A stretch of 64,000 nucleotides of DNA from Mycobacterium montefiorense (GCF_003112775.1 NZ_BFCH01000018.1:62001-126000); one strand, 5' to 3'; counted from the first letter of the stretch, positions 29,859 through 41,092 are shown. Numbers and translations: made by a program. Notes: a model not told the origin generated them from the sequence alone.

Positions 29859-32237
29859 GTGGCGGATGAGCAGAGCACGGCGCAAGCTGTGGTGCCGCCC
29901 ATAGAGTCGCCAGCATCGCTACCACCCCTCGACCCGCCGGGGCCGCCGGAGCCACCGGCCGAGTCTCTGAAGACGTCGAGCAGTGCGTCTCGTCGCGTCC
30001 GGGCCCGGCTGGCCCGGCGAATGACCGCCCAGCGCGGCGCGCTGAACCCCGTGCTCGAGCCGCTGGTGGCGGTGCATCGGGAGATCTATCCCAAGGCGAA
30101 CCTTTCGATGCTCACCCGGGCGTTCGAGGTCGCCGACGAACGCCATGCCACACAGTTGCGGTATTCCGGTGATCCCTACATCACCCACCCGCTGGCTGTC
30201 GCCAATATTCTCGCCGAATTGGGCATGGACACCACGACTTTGGTGGCCGCGCTGCTGCACGACACCGTCGAGGACACCGGCTACACGCTCGAGGCTTTGA
30301 GCGAGGAATTCGGCGAAGAGGTAGGCCACCTGGTCGACGGCGTGACCAAGCTGGACCGCGTCGAACTGGGCAACGCCGCCGAAGGCGAGACCATCCGCAA
30401 GATGATCACCGCGATGGCTCGCGACCCGCGAGTGCTGGTGATCAAGGTGGCCGACCGGCTGCACAACATGCGCACCATGCGCTTCCTGCCGCCGGAGAAG
30501 CAGGCCCGCAAAGCCCGTGAGACACTGGAAGTCATTGCACCCCTTGCACATCGGCTGGGTATGGCCAGCGTCAAGTGGGAGCTCGAAGACCTGTCTTTCG
30601 CGATCCTGCACCCCAAGAAATATGAGGAGATCGTTCGCCTCGTCGCCGGGCGGGCGCCGTCGCGCGACACTTACCTGGCCAAGGTCCGTGCCGAGATCGT
30701 CAACACCCTGGGCGCGTCGAAAATCAAAGCCGTGGTGGAGGGTCGCCCCAAGCACTACTGGTCGATCTACCAGAAGATGATCGTCAAGGGCCGCGACTTC
30801 GACGACATCCACGACCTGGTCGGCATCCGCATCCTGTGCGACGAGATCCGGGACTGCTATGCCGCTGTCGGCGTGGTGCATTCGCTGTGGCAGCCGATGG
30901 CCGGGCGATTCAAGGACTACATCGCCCAGCCCAGATTCGGTGTCTACCAATCGCTGCACACCACGGTTGTCGGGTCGGAGGGTAAGCCGCTGGAAGTGCA
31001 GATCCGCACCCGGGACATGCACCGCACCGCCGAGTACGGCATCGCCGCGCACTGGCGTTACAAGGAAGCCAAGGGCCGCAACGGTCTTCCGCATCTGCAC
31101 GCCGCCACCGAGATCGACGACATGGCCTGGATGCGTCAGCTGCTCGACTGGCAACGTGAGGCCGCTGACCCGGGTGAGTTCCTGGAGTCGTTGCGTTACA
31201 ACCTTGCGGTGCAAGAGATTTTTGTGTTCACCCCCAAGGGCGATGTGGTCACCCTGCCGAACGGTTCGACGCCGGTGGACTTCGCCTACGCGGTGCACAC
31301 CGAGGTCGGCCACCGATGCATCGGCGCCAGGGTCAACGGGCGACTGGTCGCGCTGGAGCGCAAGCTCGAAAACGGGGAAGTCGTAGAGGTTTTCACCTCC
31401 AAGGCGCCCAACGCCGGGCCGTCGCGGGACTGGCAGCAGTTCGTGGTGTCGCCGCGAGCCAAGGCGAAGATCCGGCAGTGGTTCGCCAAGGAGCGCCGCG
31501 AAGAGGCGCTCGAGACCGGTAAAGAAGCGATGGCTCGCGAAGTGCGCCGCGGCGGACTTCCGTTGCAGCGCTTGGTTAATGGTGAGGCCATGGCCGCGGT
31601 GGCCCGGGAGCTGCATTACACCGACGTCTCTTCGATGTACACCGCGATCGGCGAGGGGCATGTGTCGGCGCGCCACGTCGTACAACGGCTACTGGCCGAG
31701 CTCGGCGGCATCGACCAGGCCGAAGAGGACCTCGCCGAGCGGTCCACGCCGACAACGATGCTGCGCCGGCCGCGCAGCACCGACGACGTCGGCGTCTCGG
31801 TCCCCGGTGCCCCCGGGGTGCTGAGCAAGCTGGCCAAATGCTGCACACCGGTGCCGGGCGACCAGATCATGGGCTTCGTCACTCGCGGCGGCGGCGTCAG
31901 CGTGCACCGCACCGACTGCACCAACGCCGCGTCACTGCAGCAGCAGGCCGAGCGCATCATCGAGGTGCTCTGGGCCCCGTCGCCGTCGTCGGTGTTCCTG
32001 GTGGCTATTCAGGTCGAGGCGCTCGACCGCCACCGGCTGTTGTCGGACGTCACGCGGGTACTGGCCGACGAAAAGGTAAACATCCTCTCGGCATCGGTGA
32101 CCACCTCGGGTGACCGGGTTGCCATCAGCCGCTTCACTTTTGAGATGGGTGACCCCAAGCATCTCGGGCACCTACTCAATGTCGTGCGCAATGTCGAAGG
32201 CGTTTACGACGTCTACCGCGTGACGTCGGCCGCGTAA
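29859..32237 (+). CDS. relA: Bifunctional (p)ppGpp synthetase/hydrolase Rel
   Basis: It makes ppGpp from ATP and GDP/GTP and also degrades it, setting the stringent response. In the 792 residues the HD hydrolase domain has H-D-T-V-E-D-T at about 134-140. The synthetase domain includes [16 protein letters not shown] motifs (here G-V-Y-Q-S-L-H-T-T). A TGS domain begins at about 417 ([10 protein letters not shown]), then a Cys-containing zinc region (K-C-C-T-P-V-P-G-D), and an ACT domain at the end. GTG at 29859 sits eight bases after GGAGG; another GTG at 29850 is possible. Close full-length similarity to the H37Rv protein is evident. Confidence 0.97.
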   Translation: MADEQSTAQAVVPPIESPASLPPLDPPGPPEPPAESLKTSSSASRRVRARLARRMTAQRGALNPVLEPLVAVHREIYPKANLSMLTRAFEVADERHATQLRYSGDPYITHPLAVANILAELGMDTTTLVAALLHDTVEDTGYTLEALSEEFGEEVGHLVDGVTKLDRVELGNAAEGETIRKMITAMARDPRVLVIKVADRLHNMRTMRFLPPEKQARKARETLEVIAPLAHRLGMASVKWELEDLSFAILHPKKYEEIVRLVAGRAPSRDTYLAKVRAEIVNTLGASKIKAVVEGRPKHYWSIYQKMIVKGRDFDDIHDLVGIRILCDEIRDCYAAVGVVHSLWQPMAGRFKDYIAQPRFGVYQSLHTTVVGSEGKPLEVQIRTRDMHRTAEYGIAAHWRYKEAKGRNGLPHLHAATEIDDMAWMRQLLDWQREAADPGEFLESLRYNLAVQEIFVFTPKGDVVTLPNGSTPVDFAYAVHTEVGHRCIGARVNGRLVALERKLENGEVVEVFTSKAPNAGPSRDWQQFVVSPRAKAKIRQWFAKERREEALETGKEAMAREVRRGGLPLQRLVNGEAMAAVARELHYTDVSSMYTAIGEGHVSARHVVQRLLAELGGIDQAEEDLAERSTPTTMLRRPRSTDDVGVSVPGAPGVLSKLAKCCTPVPGDQIMGFVTRGGGVSVHRTDCTNAASLQQQAERIIEVLWAPSPSSVFLVAIQVEALDRHRLLSDVTRVLADEKVNILSASVTTSGDRVAISRFTFEMGDPKHLGHLLNVVRNVEGVYDVYRVTSAA

Positions 32238-32246
32238 CGCTCGCGT

Positions 32247-34025
32247 TTAGCCGAGTCGCACCGATTTGATCGTGATCGGGGCGGCGGGAAGACCGCTGTC
32301 CCGATTGCCGGCCACACCCGCCGCGCCGATCTTGTCGAGAACCGCCAGGCCGGCCTCATCTATCGTGCCGAGCACGGTGTTCACCGGTGTTGTCTCGGTG
32401 TCCGCGAAGAACATGATGAATTGGCTGCCGTTCGTGTTGGGCTCGGAGGTGGCCATGGCCACGGTTCCGCGCGGGTACACGACGGTCGCCCGCAGCGCGG
32501 CATCCCCCGCGGGGTATTGGTTGGTCGGGTACTCGTCGGCGAATTCGTAGCCGGGGCCACCACCGCCGTCCGTGTCGGGGCCGCCGCACAGCAGTGACGC
32601 GGAGTCGGCGGTCTTGATTAGTCGCGCGCATGAGGTGTCGCTGAAGAAGCGTTGTCGGGTAAGGCTGGCGAAGCTGTTCACCGCGCAAGGGGCCTTGGCG
32701 TTGTCGAGCTCGAGGCCGATCTCGCCGACGTTGGTGGAGATGATCGCCCTGATTACCGGCGGGTCGGTGGCTACCCTGCCGGAGCGGGGCGGGTCGACGG
32801 GCTTGGGCGACGCATCGGGCGAGTCGGCGGCCACGACCGGATATTGGCAGTTGGCACCCAGGTCGGCCGGCGGCGCAAATGCGGGCAGCGGCGGCGCGGT
32901 GGCCCCGTTCAGGGTGGCCGAGGTCATCGGTGTGCCGGGCCCTCCCATGGCCGGCCCTTGTTTTGGCGTCCGGGGATGGGGTGCGGCGCTGGACGCGGTA
33001 TTGCTCGCGGGGGAGTCGCCGTTCGTGATCAGCGAGACGACCAGGATCGTCACCATCGCAAGCGTGAAGATCGATGCGGCGACAATGCCGACGATCAGGC
33101 GCGTGTGCGAGCGCTGCGCAGGCTGCTGCAAGGCGGTGGCCGGTGCAACCGGGTACTGCGGCCCAGTGGCGGCCGTCGCTGGGGATGGCGGTGGTGGCGC
33201 GCCGCCGTGCTGGCCTGCCAGTGCGGCTTTGGCCGCCTCGGCGAACTCGAGCGCCGTTTGGTAGCGGTGGTCGAGATCTTTTGCCATGCCCCGGGCGACC
33301 ACGTCGTCAAGGGCCTGGGGTACGCCGGGCGCGGTGAACGAGGCGCGCGGCGGCGGGGTGTTCAGATGCGCGTTGAGCTGTTCTTCAAAGGTGTCGCCGG
33401 GGTAGGGCAGATGTCCGGTCAGGCATTCGTAGAGAACGCAGGCCAGCGCGTAGACGTCGGCGCGGTGATCGGTCATGCCCCGGAACCGCTCGGGGGCCAT
33501 GTAGGCCATCGTGCCCATGGTGTGGCCGGTGTGCGTCAGCGCGGTGTCGGCGGCGGTGCGTGCCAGGCCGAAGTCGATCAGGTAGATGAAGTCGCGGTTG
33601 GATACCAGGATGTTGGATGGCTTGATGTCGCGGTGGATCAGTCCGACTTCGTGTGCCGTATCCAATGCTGCGGCAACCTGTTCGACGACCGCGACCGCGC
33701 GCTCGGGTGCCAGGCGTCCGCCGTTTTCGGCGATGTACTGCATCAGATCGCGGCCCTCGATCAGCCGCATATCGACGTAGAGCCGACCGTCGATCTCGCC
33801 GTAGCTGTGGATCGGCACCATGTGCGGATCGCTCAGGCTGGCGGCGATCCGTGCCTCGCGGCGGAAGCGTTGCTGGAACTCGGCGTCTTCGGCCAGATGC
33901 GCGGGCAGCACCTTGAGCGCGACGATCCGGTCGGTACTGGTGTCGTAGGCGCGGTAAACCTGTCCCATGCCGCCGCGGCCCAGCAACTCACGCAGTTCGT
34001 ACTGTCCGAATGACTCCGTCCCCAC
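32247..34025 (-). CDS. Ser/Thr protein kinase with an extracytoplasmic cyclophilin domain
   Basis: A 592-residue receptor-like protein. A PknB-type kinase spans 9-270: glycine loop G-R-G-G-M-G (16-21), Lys38 in A-L-K-V, H-R-D-I-K-P-S-N (131-138), D-F-G (151-153), T-rich activation segment then A-P-E-R. A Pro/Ala linker leads to one membrane helix (308-334). A second linker with G-A-N-C-Q-Y-P precedes a cyclophilin-type peptidyl-prolyl isomerase (about 426-592) with N-G-S-Q-F and the catalytic-type Arg in C-A-R-L. The linker motif and isomerase are paralogous to ppiB next door (80 bp upstream, same strand). PknB-like kinases usually carry PASTA or other sensors, so a cyclophilin here is unusual. 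It starts with GTG at 34025; AAGG lies 7 nt before. Confidence 0.95.
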   Translation of the reverse strand: MGTESFGQYELRELLGRGGMGQVYRAYDTSTDRIVALKVLPAHLAEDAEFQQRFRREARIAASLSDPHMVPIHSYGEIDGRLYVDMRLIEGRDLMQYIAENGGRLAPERAVAVVEQVAAALDTAHEVGLIHRDIKPSNILVSNRDFIYLIDFGLARTAADTALTHTGHTMGTMAYMAPERFRGMTDHRADVYALACVLYECLTGHLPYPGDTFEEQLNAHLNTPPPRASFTAPGVPQALDDVVARGMAKDLDHRYQTALEFAEAAKAALAGQHGGAPPPPSPATAATGPQYPVAPATALQQPAQRSHTRLIVGIVAASIFTLAMVTILVVSLITNGDSPASNTASSAAPHPRTPKQGPAMGGPGTPMTSATLNGATAPPLPAFAPPADLGANCQYPVVAADSPDASPKPVDPPRSGRVATDPPVIRAIISTNVGEIGLELDNAKAPCAVNSFASLTRQRFFSDTSCARLIKTADSASLLCGGPDTDGGGGPGYEFADEYPTNQYPAGDAALRATVVYPRGTVAMATSEPNTNGSQFIMFFADTETTPVNTVLGTIDEAGLAVLDKIGAAGVAGNRDSGLPAAPITIKSVRLG

Positions 34026-34104
34026 GCACCGACCTTAAGGTGTGGGCGATCCAGGCGCCGAATTCTGACGAATCCGTGGCGATTCGTGTTGGGTCAGCCG
34101 GGGT

Positions 34105-34992
<888 letters not shown>

Positions 34993-35095
34993 GGCCGGTA
35001 TGCCTCCATGGTTGTGAGCGGGGGCGGGTAGCCAGCTCAGGCTAATGCGAGCGCGGCGTTCGGTGTCAAGCGGCCCCCGTGGGAAACTGGGAAGC

Positions 35096-35770
35096 GTGTT
35101 GATCACCGGATTTCCCGCTGGCATGTTGCAGTGCAACTGCTACGTGCTGGCCGAGCGACCCGGAACGGACGCCGTCATCGTGGATCCTGGGCAGCGGGTG
35201 ATGGGTCCGTTGCGGCGCATCCTCGACCAGAATCGGCTGACGCCGGCCGCGGTGCTGCTCACCCACGGGCACATCGACCACATGTGGTCTGCTCAGAAAG
35301 TGTCCGACAGCTACGGCTGCCCGACCTACATTCATCCCGAAGATCGTTTCATGCTGAAAGACCCGATTCACGGCCTTGGGCCGAGGCTGGCGCAGCTGGC
35401 GACGGGTGCCTTCTTCCGCGAGCCCAAGCAGGTGGTCGAGCTGGACCGCGACGGCGACAAGATCGACCTCGGCAACGTGAGCGTCAACGTCGATCACACA
35501 CCAGGGCACACCCGCGGATCGGTGGTCTTCCGGGTTGCGCAAGCCGCCAAAGCCGACGCCGACGTGGTGTTCACCGGTGACACGCTGTTCGAGCGCTCGG
35601 TGGGCCGCACCGACCTGTTCGGCGGCAGCGGTCGCGATCTGCTGACCTCGATCCTCGACAAACTGTTGGTGCTCGACGACAACACCGTGGTGCTGCCCGG
35701 CCACGGCAACTCCACCACGATCGGCGCCGAGCGGCGTTTCAACCCGTTCCTCGAAGGCCTGACCGGATGA
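35096..35770 (+). CDS. Metallo-beta-lactamase fold hydrolase (glyoxalase II-like)
   Basis: A 224-residue protein with the metal motif T-H-G-H-I-D-H (His57, His59, Asp61, His62), a further histidine in T-P-G-H-T, F-T-G-D-T and P-G-H-G-N. This is the glyoxalase II/persulfide dioxygenase-like group, called possible glyoxalase II (Rv2581c) in H37Rv. GTG at 35096 gives the start MLITGFPAG. Its stop overlaps the hisS start, and its own start is divergent from ppiB with about 100 bp between. The exact substrate is unproven. Confidence 0.9.
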   Translation: MLITGFPAGMLQCNCYVLAERPGTDAVIVDPGQRVMGPLRRILDQNRLTPAAVLLTHGHIDHMWSAQKVSDSYGCPTYIHPEDRFMLKDPIHGLGPRLAQLATGAFFREPKQVVELDRDGDKIDLGNVSVNVDHTPGHTRGSVVFRVAQAAKADADVVFTGDTLFERSVGRTDLFGGSGRDLLTSILDKLLVLDDNTVVLPGHGNSTTIGAERRFNPFLEGLTG

Positions 35771-37041
35771 CGGAGTCTTTCACTACGTTCTCTGGTCCCA
35801 AGGGTGTGCCGGATTACGTTCCACCGGACTCGGCGCAGTTTGTCGCGGTGCGTGATGGGCTGCTCAGCGCCGCCCGTCGGGCCGGTTACGGCGATATCGA
35901 GCTACCCATCTTCGAGGACACCGGGCTGTTCGCCCGCGGTGTCGGTGAATCCACCGACGTGGTGTCCAAGGAGATGTACACGTTCGCGGATCGCGGTGAT
36001 CGCTCGGTGACGCTGCGGCCGGAGGGCACCGCCGGGGTGGTACGCGCGGTGATCGAACACGGCCTGGACCGCGGTGCGCTGCCGGTCAAACTGTGTTATT
36101 CGGGTCCGTTTTTCCGCTACGAGCGACCGCAAGCCGGCCGCTATCGCCAGCTGCAGCAGGTCGGCGTCGAGGCGATCGGCGTCGACGATCCCGCGCTGGA
36201 CGCCGAGGTGATCGCCATCGCCGACGGCGGGTTCCGGTCGCTGGGCCTGGATGGATTCCGGCTGGAAATCACCTCGCTGGGCGATGACAGCTGCCGGCCG
36301 CAGTACCGGGAAGTGTTGCAGGAGTTCTTGTTCGGGCTTGACCTGGACCCCGAAACACGCAGGCGCGCCGAGATCAACCCGCTGCGGGTACTCGACGACA
36401 AACGACCCGAGGTCAAGGCGATGACGGCCGATGCCCCGGTGTTACTCGATCATCTTTCGGATGCCGCCAAACAGCACTTCGACACGGTGCTGGCCCACCT
36501 GGATGCACTGGGCGTGCCGTACGTCATCAACCCACGGATGGTGCGCGGGCTGGACTACTACACCAAGACCACCTTCGAGTTCGTGCACTCTCGCCTGGGC
36601 GCCCAGTCGGGTATCGGCGGTGGTGGCCGCTACGACGGGCTGATGCGCCGGCTCGGCGGACAAGACCTGTCCGGCATCGGATTTGGGCTTGGCGTGGACC
36701 GGACGCTGCTGGCGTTGCGGGCCGAAGGCCGCAGCGTGGGGGAGACTACGCGCTGCGAGGTCTTCGGTGTGCCGTTGAGCGAACCGGCCAAACTGCGGCT
36801 GGCGGTGCTGGGCGGTCAGTTGCGTGCCGCCGGTGTCCGGGTGGACCTGGCTTACGGCGACCGGGGGCTCAAGGGCGCGATGCGCGCGGCCGACCGGTCG
36901 GGGGCCCGCATCGCGCTGGTCGCCGGGGATCGCGATATCGAATCCGGCACCATCGGGGTAAAGGATCTCGCGACCGGTGAGCAGGTGTCGGTGTCGATCG
37001 ATTCGGTTGTCGCCGAAGTACTTTCGCGTATCGAACGGTAG
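35767..37041 (+). CDS. hisS: Histidyl-tRNA synthetase
   Basis: A class II synthetase of 424 residues that charges tRNA-His. Motif 2 ([12 protein letters not shown]), the histidine motifs G-L-D-Y-Y-T-K-T and G-G-G-R-Y-D-G, motif 3 G-F-G-L-G-V-D-R, and a C-terminal anticodon-binding domain are all visible. The start overlaps the preceding gene by ATGA. Confidence 0.97.
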   Translation: MTESFTTFSGPKGVPDYVPPDSAQFVAVRDGLLSAARRAGYGDIELPIFEDTGLFARGVGESTDVVSKEMYTFADRGDRSVTLRPEGTAGVVRAVIEHGLDRGALPVKLCYSGPFFRYERPQAGRYRQLQQVGVEAIGVDDPALDAEVIAIADGGFRSLGLDGFRLEITSLGDDSCRPQYREVLQEFLFGLDLDPETRRRAEINPLRVLDDKRPEVKAMTADAPVLLDHLSDAAKQHFDTVLAHLDALGVPYVINPRMVRGLDYYTKTTFEFVHSRLGAQSGIGGGGRYDGLMRRLGGQDLSGIGFGLGVDRTLLALRAEGRSVGETTRCEVFGVPLSEPAKLRLAVLGGQLRAAGVRVDLAYGDRGLKGAMRAADRSGARIALVAGDRDIESGTIGVKDLATGEQVSVSIDSVVAEVLSRIER

Positions 37042-37157
37042 TCGCGGGCGAGTCGGACGAGTTTGGGCCGCTGTCACCAGAAATTTGGCCGAATCGTCAA
37101 TAAATCTCTGCGTTCGTCGTATTCTCTTCCCAACATTGCGCGGGGAGGGAGACATCC

Positions 37158-37418
37158 GTGGACCGTGTCGAGTCGCATGGCGCCGAGAATCCGCCGGCGG
37201 TGAAAGCGTTCCGCGACTTCTCCAGCGTCAGCGTCCAGTGCACGACTCTGGGCGCCTCGGCCTCGCTGGGGTCGTTGTCGGTGCCGGCGGCATGGCCGAC
37301 GTCAACGGCGAAAGCCACCGATGCCCCGACCGCGGCTACGGATAAGCCGCCGGGACTCACCTACCAGGACGGCCTGATGGGTGTGGTGACCGGGAGCGGT
37401 ACGGCTGCCCCAGCGTAA
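37158..37418 (+). CDS. Small protein resembling the C-terminal tail of a PPE-SVP protein
   Basis: An 86-residue product from GTG at 37158, behind GGGAGGGAG at 37141-37149. Residues about 32-46 read G-A-S-A-S-L-G-S-L-S-V-P-A-A-W, the hallmark of PPE-SVP C-termini, and the end (Q-D-G-L-M-G-V-V-T-G) also fits such tails. There is no PPE domain in front of it. It is either a remnant of a lost PPE gene that has kept an open frame, or a genuine small protein with its own ribosome site. It stands alone between hisS and the 13E12 gene. Confidence 0.6.
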   Translation: MDRVESHGAENPPAVKAFRDFSSVSVQCTTLGASASLGSLSVPAAWPTSTAKATDAPTAATDKPPGLTYQDGLMGVVTGSGTAAPA

Positions 37419-37472
37419 TCACTTGTGCCACTTGCGTTTCAGTAATTTCTTGTCGGTGGGTGGCGATACCAT

Positions 37473-37488
37473 TCGAACATGCGTTCGA
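37473..37488 (+). promoter_or_regulatory. Perfect LexA (SOS) box over the 13E12 start codon
   Basis: TCGAACATGCGTTCGA, an exact match to TCGAAC-N4-GTTCGA, in which the central ATGC contains the start codon of the 13E12 gene. Confidence 0.8.
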
Positions 37489-38846
37489 GCGCCGGTGACG
37501 AGATCCAAGAGGCTGTCGACGCGATCGACGCTGACCTTGACCGCGTCTGCGAATTGTCGTTCGACGCGTTGACCAACCCTGAGCGCTTGAGGCTGCTGGA
37601 ACGGTTTGAAGAGATCGCGCGGCGACTGCCGGTGCCGGCCCATGCGCTGATCAATGGCCTTGTCCGGGAGGCGACACCGGATGAGATCGGTGGAAAGCTG
37701 TCGCGTGTGCTGGCCGACCGGCTGCGCATCACCCGCGCCGACGCGGCACGCCGGATCAGTGTGGCCGACGACCTGGGTACACGCCAAGCGCTGAGTGGTG
37801 AGCGGTTGGAGCCGCGGTTGCCGGCCACTGCTGCCGGGCAGCGCCAGGGCGCCATCGGCAGCGGCCACGTCGCGGTGATTCGCCAGTTCTTCGATCAGTT
37901 GCCGGCCTGGGTGGACGTTGAAACCCAAGGCCTGGCCGAACAACAGCTGGCCCACCAGGCCACCCAATTTCGCCCCGAGCAGGTGAGCAAGTTGGCGGAC
38001 CGACTTGCCTACTGCCTCAACCCGGATGGCAACTTCACCGACGTTGATCGGGCTCGCAAACGTGTACTGACGTTGGGGAAGCAGGACGTCGATGGGATGT
38101 CGCGGCTCACCGGCTGGCTGACGCCGGAAACGCGTGCCACCTTCGAGGCTGTGATGGCCAAACTGGCTGCCCCCGGCATGTGCAATCCCGAGGACCAAAC
38201 ACCGACCATCGATGATGCGACACCGGCGGAGGCGATGCAGCGCGACAACCGCACGTCCGGCCAGCGCAGCCACGACGGCCTCAACGCCGCCCTGCGCGCC
38301 GTCTTGTCATCTGGAAAGCTCGGGCAGCACAACGGGTTACCGGCGACGATCGTTGTCACCACCACGCTCCAAGAGTTGGAGGCCGCTACCGGCAAGGCGC
38401 TCACCGGCGGCGGCGCCCTGTTGCCCATGTCCGACGTCATCCGCCTGGCCACCCACGCCCATCACTACCTGGCGGTCTTCGACAAGAGCCGCCCGGTAGG
38501 CCTCTATCACGCCAAGAGACTGGCCTCCCCGGGGCAGCGAATTGTGTTGCATGCCAAAGATCGTGGGTGTTCGGCTCCCGGCTGCGACGTACCGGGTTAC
38601 CTCTGCGAAGTCCACCACATCGATGACTACGCGGCCTGTCATACCACCAACGTGGACAACCTCACCTTCGCGTGCGGGCCCCATCATCGGCTGATCAAGC
38701 CCGGCGGCTGGACCACCCGAATACGCAAAAACGGCGACGTCGAATGGATTCCGCCACCACATCTGGACTACGGACAGTCGCGAAGCAACAGGTTCCATCA
38801 CCCCGAGGAGCTGCTGACCGGTAAGGCGTCGCGGGCAGCGCCCTGA
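37479..38846 (+). CDS. 13E12 repeat family protein (DUF222 plus HNH endonuclease domain)
   Basis: A 455-residue protein. An N-terminal DUF222 region spans about 1-330. The C-terminal HNH nuclease-like domain has C-S-A-P-G-C-D, C-E-V-H-H-I-D and N-L-T-F-A-C-G-P-H-H, so all metal and catalytic residues appear present. These genes exist in several copies in mycobacterial genomes and some M. tuberculosis copies respond to DNA damage. The LexA box on the start codon fits that. The function is presumed nucleic acid cleavage, but the biological role is unknown. Confidence 0.9.
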   Translation: MRSSAGDEIQEAVDAIDADLDRVCELSFDALTNPERLRLLERFEEIARRLPVPAHALINGLVREATPDEIGGKLSRVLADRLRITRADAARRISVADDLGTRQALSGERLEPRLPATAAGQRQGAIGSGHVAVIRQFFDQLPAWVDVETQGLAEQQLAHQATQFRPEQVSKLADRLAYCLNPDGNFTDVDRARKRVLTLGKQDVDGMSRLTGWLTPETRATFEAVMAKLAAPGMCNPEDQTPTIDDATPAEAMQRDNRTSGQRSHDGLNAALRAVLSSGKLGQHNGLPATIVVTTTLQELEAATGKALTGGGALLPMSDVIRLATHAHHYLAVFDKSRPVGLYHAKRLASPGQRIVLHAKDRGCSAPGCDVPGYLCEVHHIDDYAACHTTNVDNLTFACGPHHRLIKPGGWTTRIRKNGDVEWIPPPHLDYGQSRSNRFHHPEELLTGKASRAAP

Positions 38847-38896
38847 GACGTTGCGAGGCGTCGCAATGGCGCTGACACTGGCTCCGGGCCACCGTG

Positions 38897-41092
38897 CTAG
38901 ACGTGAGCGCGTGGCTCGTACTCGGCCAACCCCGCCAGCGCCTGTGGCAGTGGGTCGCGGTGCACAACGCCGGGGCGTTGCGTGGCGCGGGTGAGGGCGA
39001 CGTAGAGTTCGGCCGCGCCGCGAGGGCCGTCGGCGAGGATCTGTTGCGGGTCGACGACCAGCACGGCGTCGAACTCCAGTCCCTTTGTCGCCGACGCCGG
39101 CACCGTGCCCGGCACGCCGGGCGGGCCGATCACGATGCTGGTGCCTTCGCGATCGGATTCGTCCCGAACGAAATCGTGGATAGCACCGGCTAATTCGTCA
39201 TCGGTGACCTGTCGCGACCACGGCCGCACGCCGCAGGCGCGCACCGACTCCGGCGGCTGGACCCCGGGCGCGAACTCCTCGAGCAACGCGGCGGCGACCG
39301 TCATGATCTCCTCCGGGGTCCGGTAGTTCACGGACAGCGGCCGGTATTCCCACCGGCCGGACACGTACGGCTGCAGCATCGCCCGCCACGATGTCGCTCC
39401 GGCCATCGACCGCCGTTGGGCGAGATCGCCTACCACCGTGAAGGATCGACCGGGGCAGCGTCGCATCAGCACCCGCCAGTCCATTTCGGACAGTTCCTGG
39501 GCCTCGTCGACGACGATGTGCCGGTACGTCCAATCCCGATCCGCCGCAGCACGTTCGGCGAGTTCACGAGTGTCGCGCTCGACGAACCGGTCCGCCAGGT
39601 CCTCGGCGTAGATCATGTGCTGGGCGCGCAACTGCTCCTCGTCGTCCATCGAGTCCTCGCTGCGCAGTTCGAGTAGGTCCAGCACGCCGGCGGCGTACTC
39701 CGCCTCGTAATTGCGCTCCCGCTCGGCGCTGGCCTCGGCGGACGCGGCGGCCTTGTCGCGGCCCAGCAGATCGACCAGCTCGTCGAGCAGCGGCACGTCT
39801 GACACCGTCCAGGCCTGGCCATCAACGCGCAACAGCGCCTGGGGAGCACCCACGGCATGCAGCCGCTCGGGGGAGAGGTACAGCGAAGTCAACAGCTCCT
39901 GCGGTGTCAAGATCGGCCAGAGCCGGTCGAGCGCGGCGGCGAACTGTTGGTTGTCGGCGAGCTCGGAGAGCAGATCCGTGCGCAGCTGCTCCCATGCGTC
40001 GCGGTCCTTGCGGGTCAGCCAGCCGCGGCCGATCCGGGCTATCGCCCGTTCGGTCAGTGCCCAGGTGAGAATGTCGACGAACACCGCGCGGGCCTGGTTA
40101 TGCGGCTGTCCGCTGCCCCGCGCCTCTTCGCGCGCCCACCCGGCGATCTCGGCGTCGATGCGCATCGTGACGTCCGCCAGCTCGATTTCCACCGGACGTT
40201 CGGGCACCCGCTGCCGATCGGCGATCGCTGCCGCCAGCACGTCCAAAATCTTCAGTGAGCGTTTGATCGCCGCGCATTGCGGGGTGTCCTCGGCGGTGAT
40301 GTGTAGCCCGGGAACCAGATCGCCCGGTGTCACGAACACCACGCTGGACTCGCCCAGCGACGGCAGCACGCGGTCGACGTGGCGAAGGAACGCCGCATTG
40401 GGCCCCACCACAAGCACCCCGTGCCGCTCGATGCGCTCGCGTTGGGTGTACAGCAGGTACGCGACCCGGTGCAGTGCGACGACCGTCTTCCCGGTCCCGG
40501 GGCCGCCCTCGATCACCAGGACGCCCGGGTTGTCGAGCCGGATGATCTCGTCCTGCTGTGCCTGAATGGTGGCAACGATGTCGCGCATGCCCTCGCCGCG
40601 CGGGGCGTTGACCGCCGCCAGCAGAGCCGCATCGCCTTGCGCGTCTCCGCCCGGCCGGCCGAACACCTCATCGGTGAAGTCGACGATGCGCCGCCCTCGG
40701 GTGTGGAACTGGCGACGCCGGTGCATGTCCTCGGGGCTGGCGGCGGTGGCGACATAGAAGGCCCGCGCGGCTGGAGCCCGCCAGTCGAGCAGCAGCGGTT
40801 GGTACTCATTGTCGGCATCGAAGAGGCCGATCCGGCCGATGTAGGACCGTTCGCCGGAAATGGCGTCCAACCGCCCGAAGCACAGCCCGTAGTCCGCCAC
40901 GTCCAGCCGCTTGACCTCCCTGGCCACCGCGCGCACCTCGGCATCCCGATCCGAAAGGCTCTCGCCATCGCCCAGCAGTGCCGCGCGGAATCGGTCCTTC
41001 GCCCGCGCACGTTCGGCATCGAGACGCGCATAGAGCTCGGTCACGTAGCCCTGCTCGGACCGCAATTCGTCTTCGTACTCTGGATTCGACAA
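38897..41092 (-). CDS. helR: HelD/HelR-type RNA polymerase-associated helicase-like ATPase
   Basis: A 731-residue UvrD-like ATPase. The N-terminal coiled-coil-like arm (1-60, rich in E, R, A) is followed by F-G-R-L-D and I-G-R-I-G-L. Walker A G-G-P-G-T-G-K-T lies at 196-203, with V-V-D-E-A-Q-E-L as Walker B and V-A-L-T-R-A-T-Q near the end. HelD proteins release stalled RNA polymerase, and the HelR branch also displaces rifamycins; which of the two this is needs a tree. The TTG at 41092 with GGAGGGG just upstream gives a family-like start (MSNPEYEDELRSEQ); no ATG or GTG fits. It is divergent from the radical SAM gene with a LexA box in the 81-bp gap. I see no match to the rifamycin-associated element there. 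Confidence 0.85.
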   Translation of the reverse strand: MSNPEYEDELRSEQGYVTELYARLDAERARAKDRFRAALLGDGESLSDRDAEVRAVAREVKRLDVADYGLCFGRLDAISGERSYIGRIGLFDADNEYQPLLLDWRAPAARAFYVATAASPEDMHRRRQFHTRGRRIVDFTDEVFGRPGGDAQGDAALLAAVNAPRGEGMRDIVATIQAQQDEIIRLDNPGVLVIEGGPGTGKTVVALHRVAYLLYTQRERIERHGVLVVGPNAAFLRHVDRVLPSLGESSVVFVTPGDLVPGLHITAEDTPQCAAIKRSLKILDVLAAAIADRQRVPERPVEIELADVTMRIDAEIAGWAREEARGSGQPHNQARAVFVDILTWALTERAIARIGRGWLTRKDRDAWEQLRTDLLSELADNQQFAAALDRLWPILTPQELLTSLYLSPERLHAVGAPQALLRVDGQAWTVSDVPLLDELVDLLGRDKAAASAEASAERERNYEAEYAAGVLDLLELRSEDSMDDEEQLRAQHMIYAEDLADRFVERDTRELAERAAADRDWTYRHIVVDEAQELSEMDWRVLMRRCPGRSFTVVGDLAQRRSMAGATSWRAMLQPYVSGRWEYRPLSVNYRTPEEIMTVAAALLEEFAPGVQPPESVRACGVRPWSRQVTDDELAGAIHDFVRDESDREGTSIVIGPPGVPGTVPASATKGLEFDAVLVVDPQQILADGPRGAAELYVALTRATQRPGVVHRDPLPQALAGLAEYEPRAHV

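Noticed and set aside
29919..31685. A 588-codon minus-strand frame opposite rel
   Set aside because: Rel is unmistakable on the plus strand; the opposite frame lacks motifs and ribosome sites.
32652..34013. A 453-codon plus-strand frame opposite the kinase-cyclophilin gene
   Set aside because: Same reason: the minus strand carries all kinase and isomerase motifs, and the plus frame gives Gly/Arg-rich low-complexity sequence.
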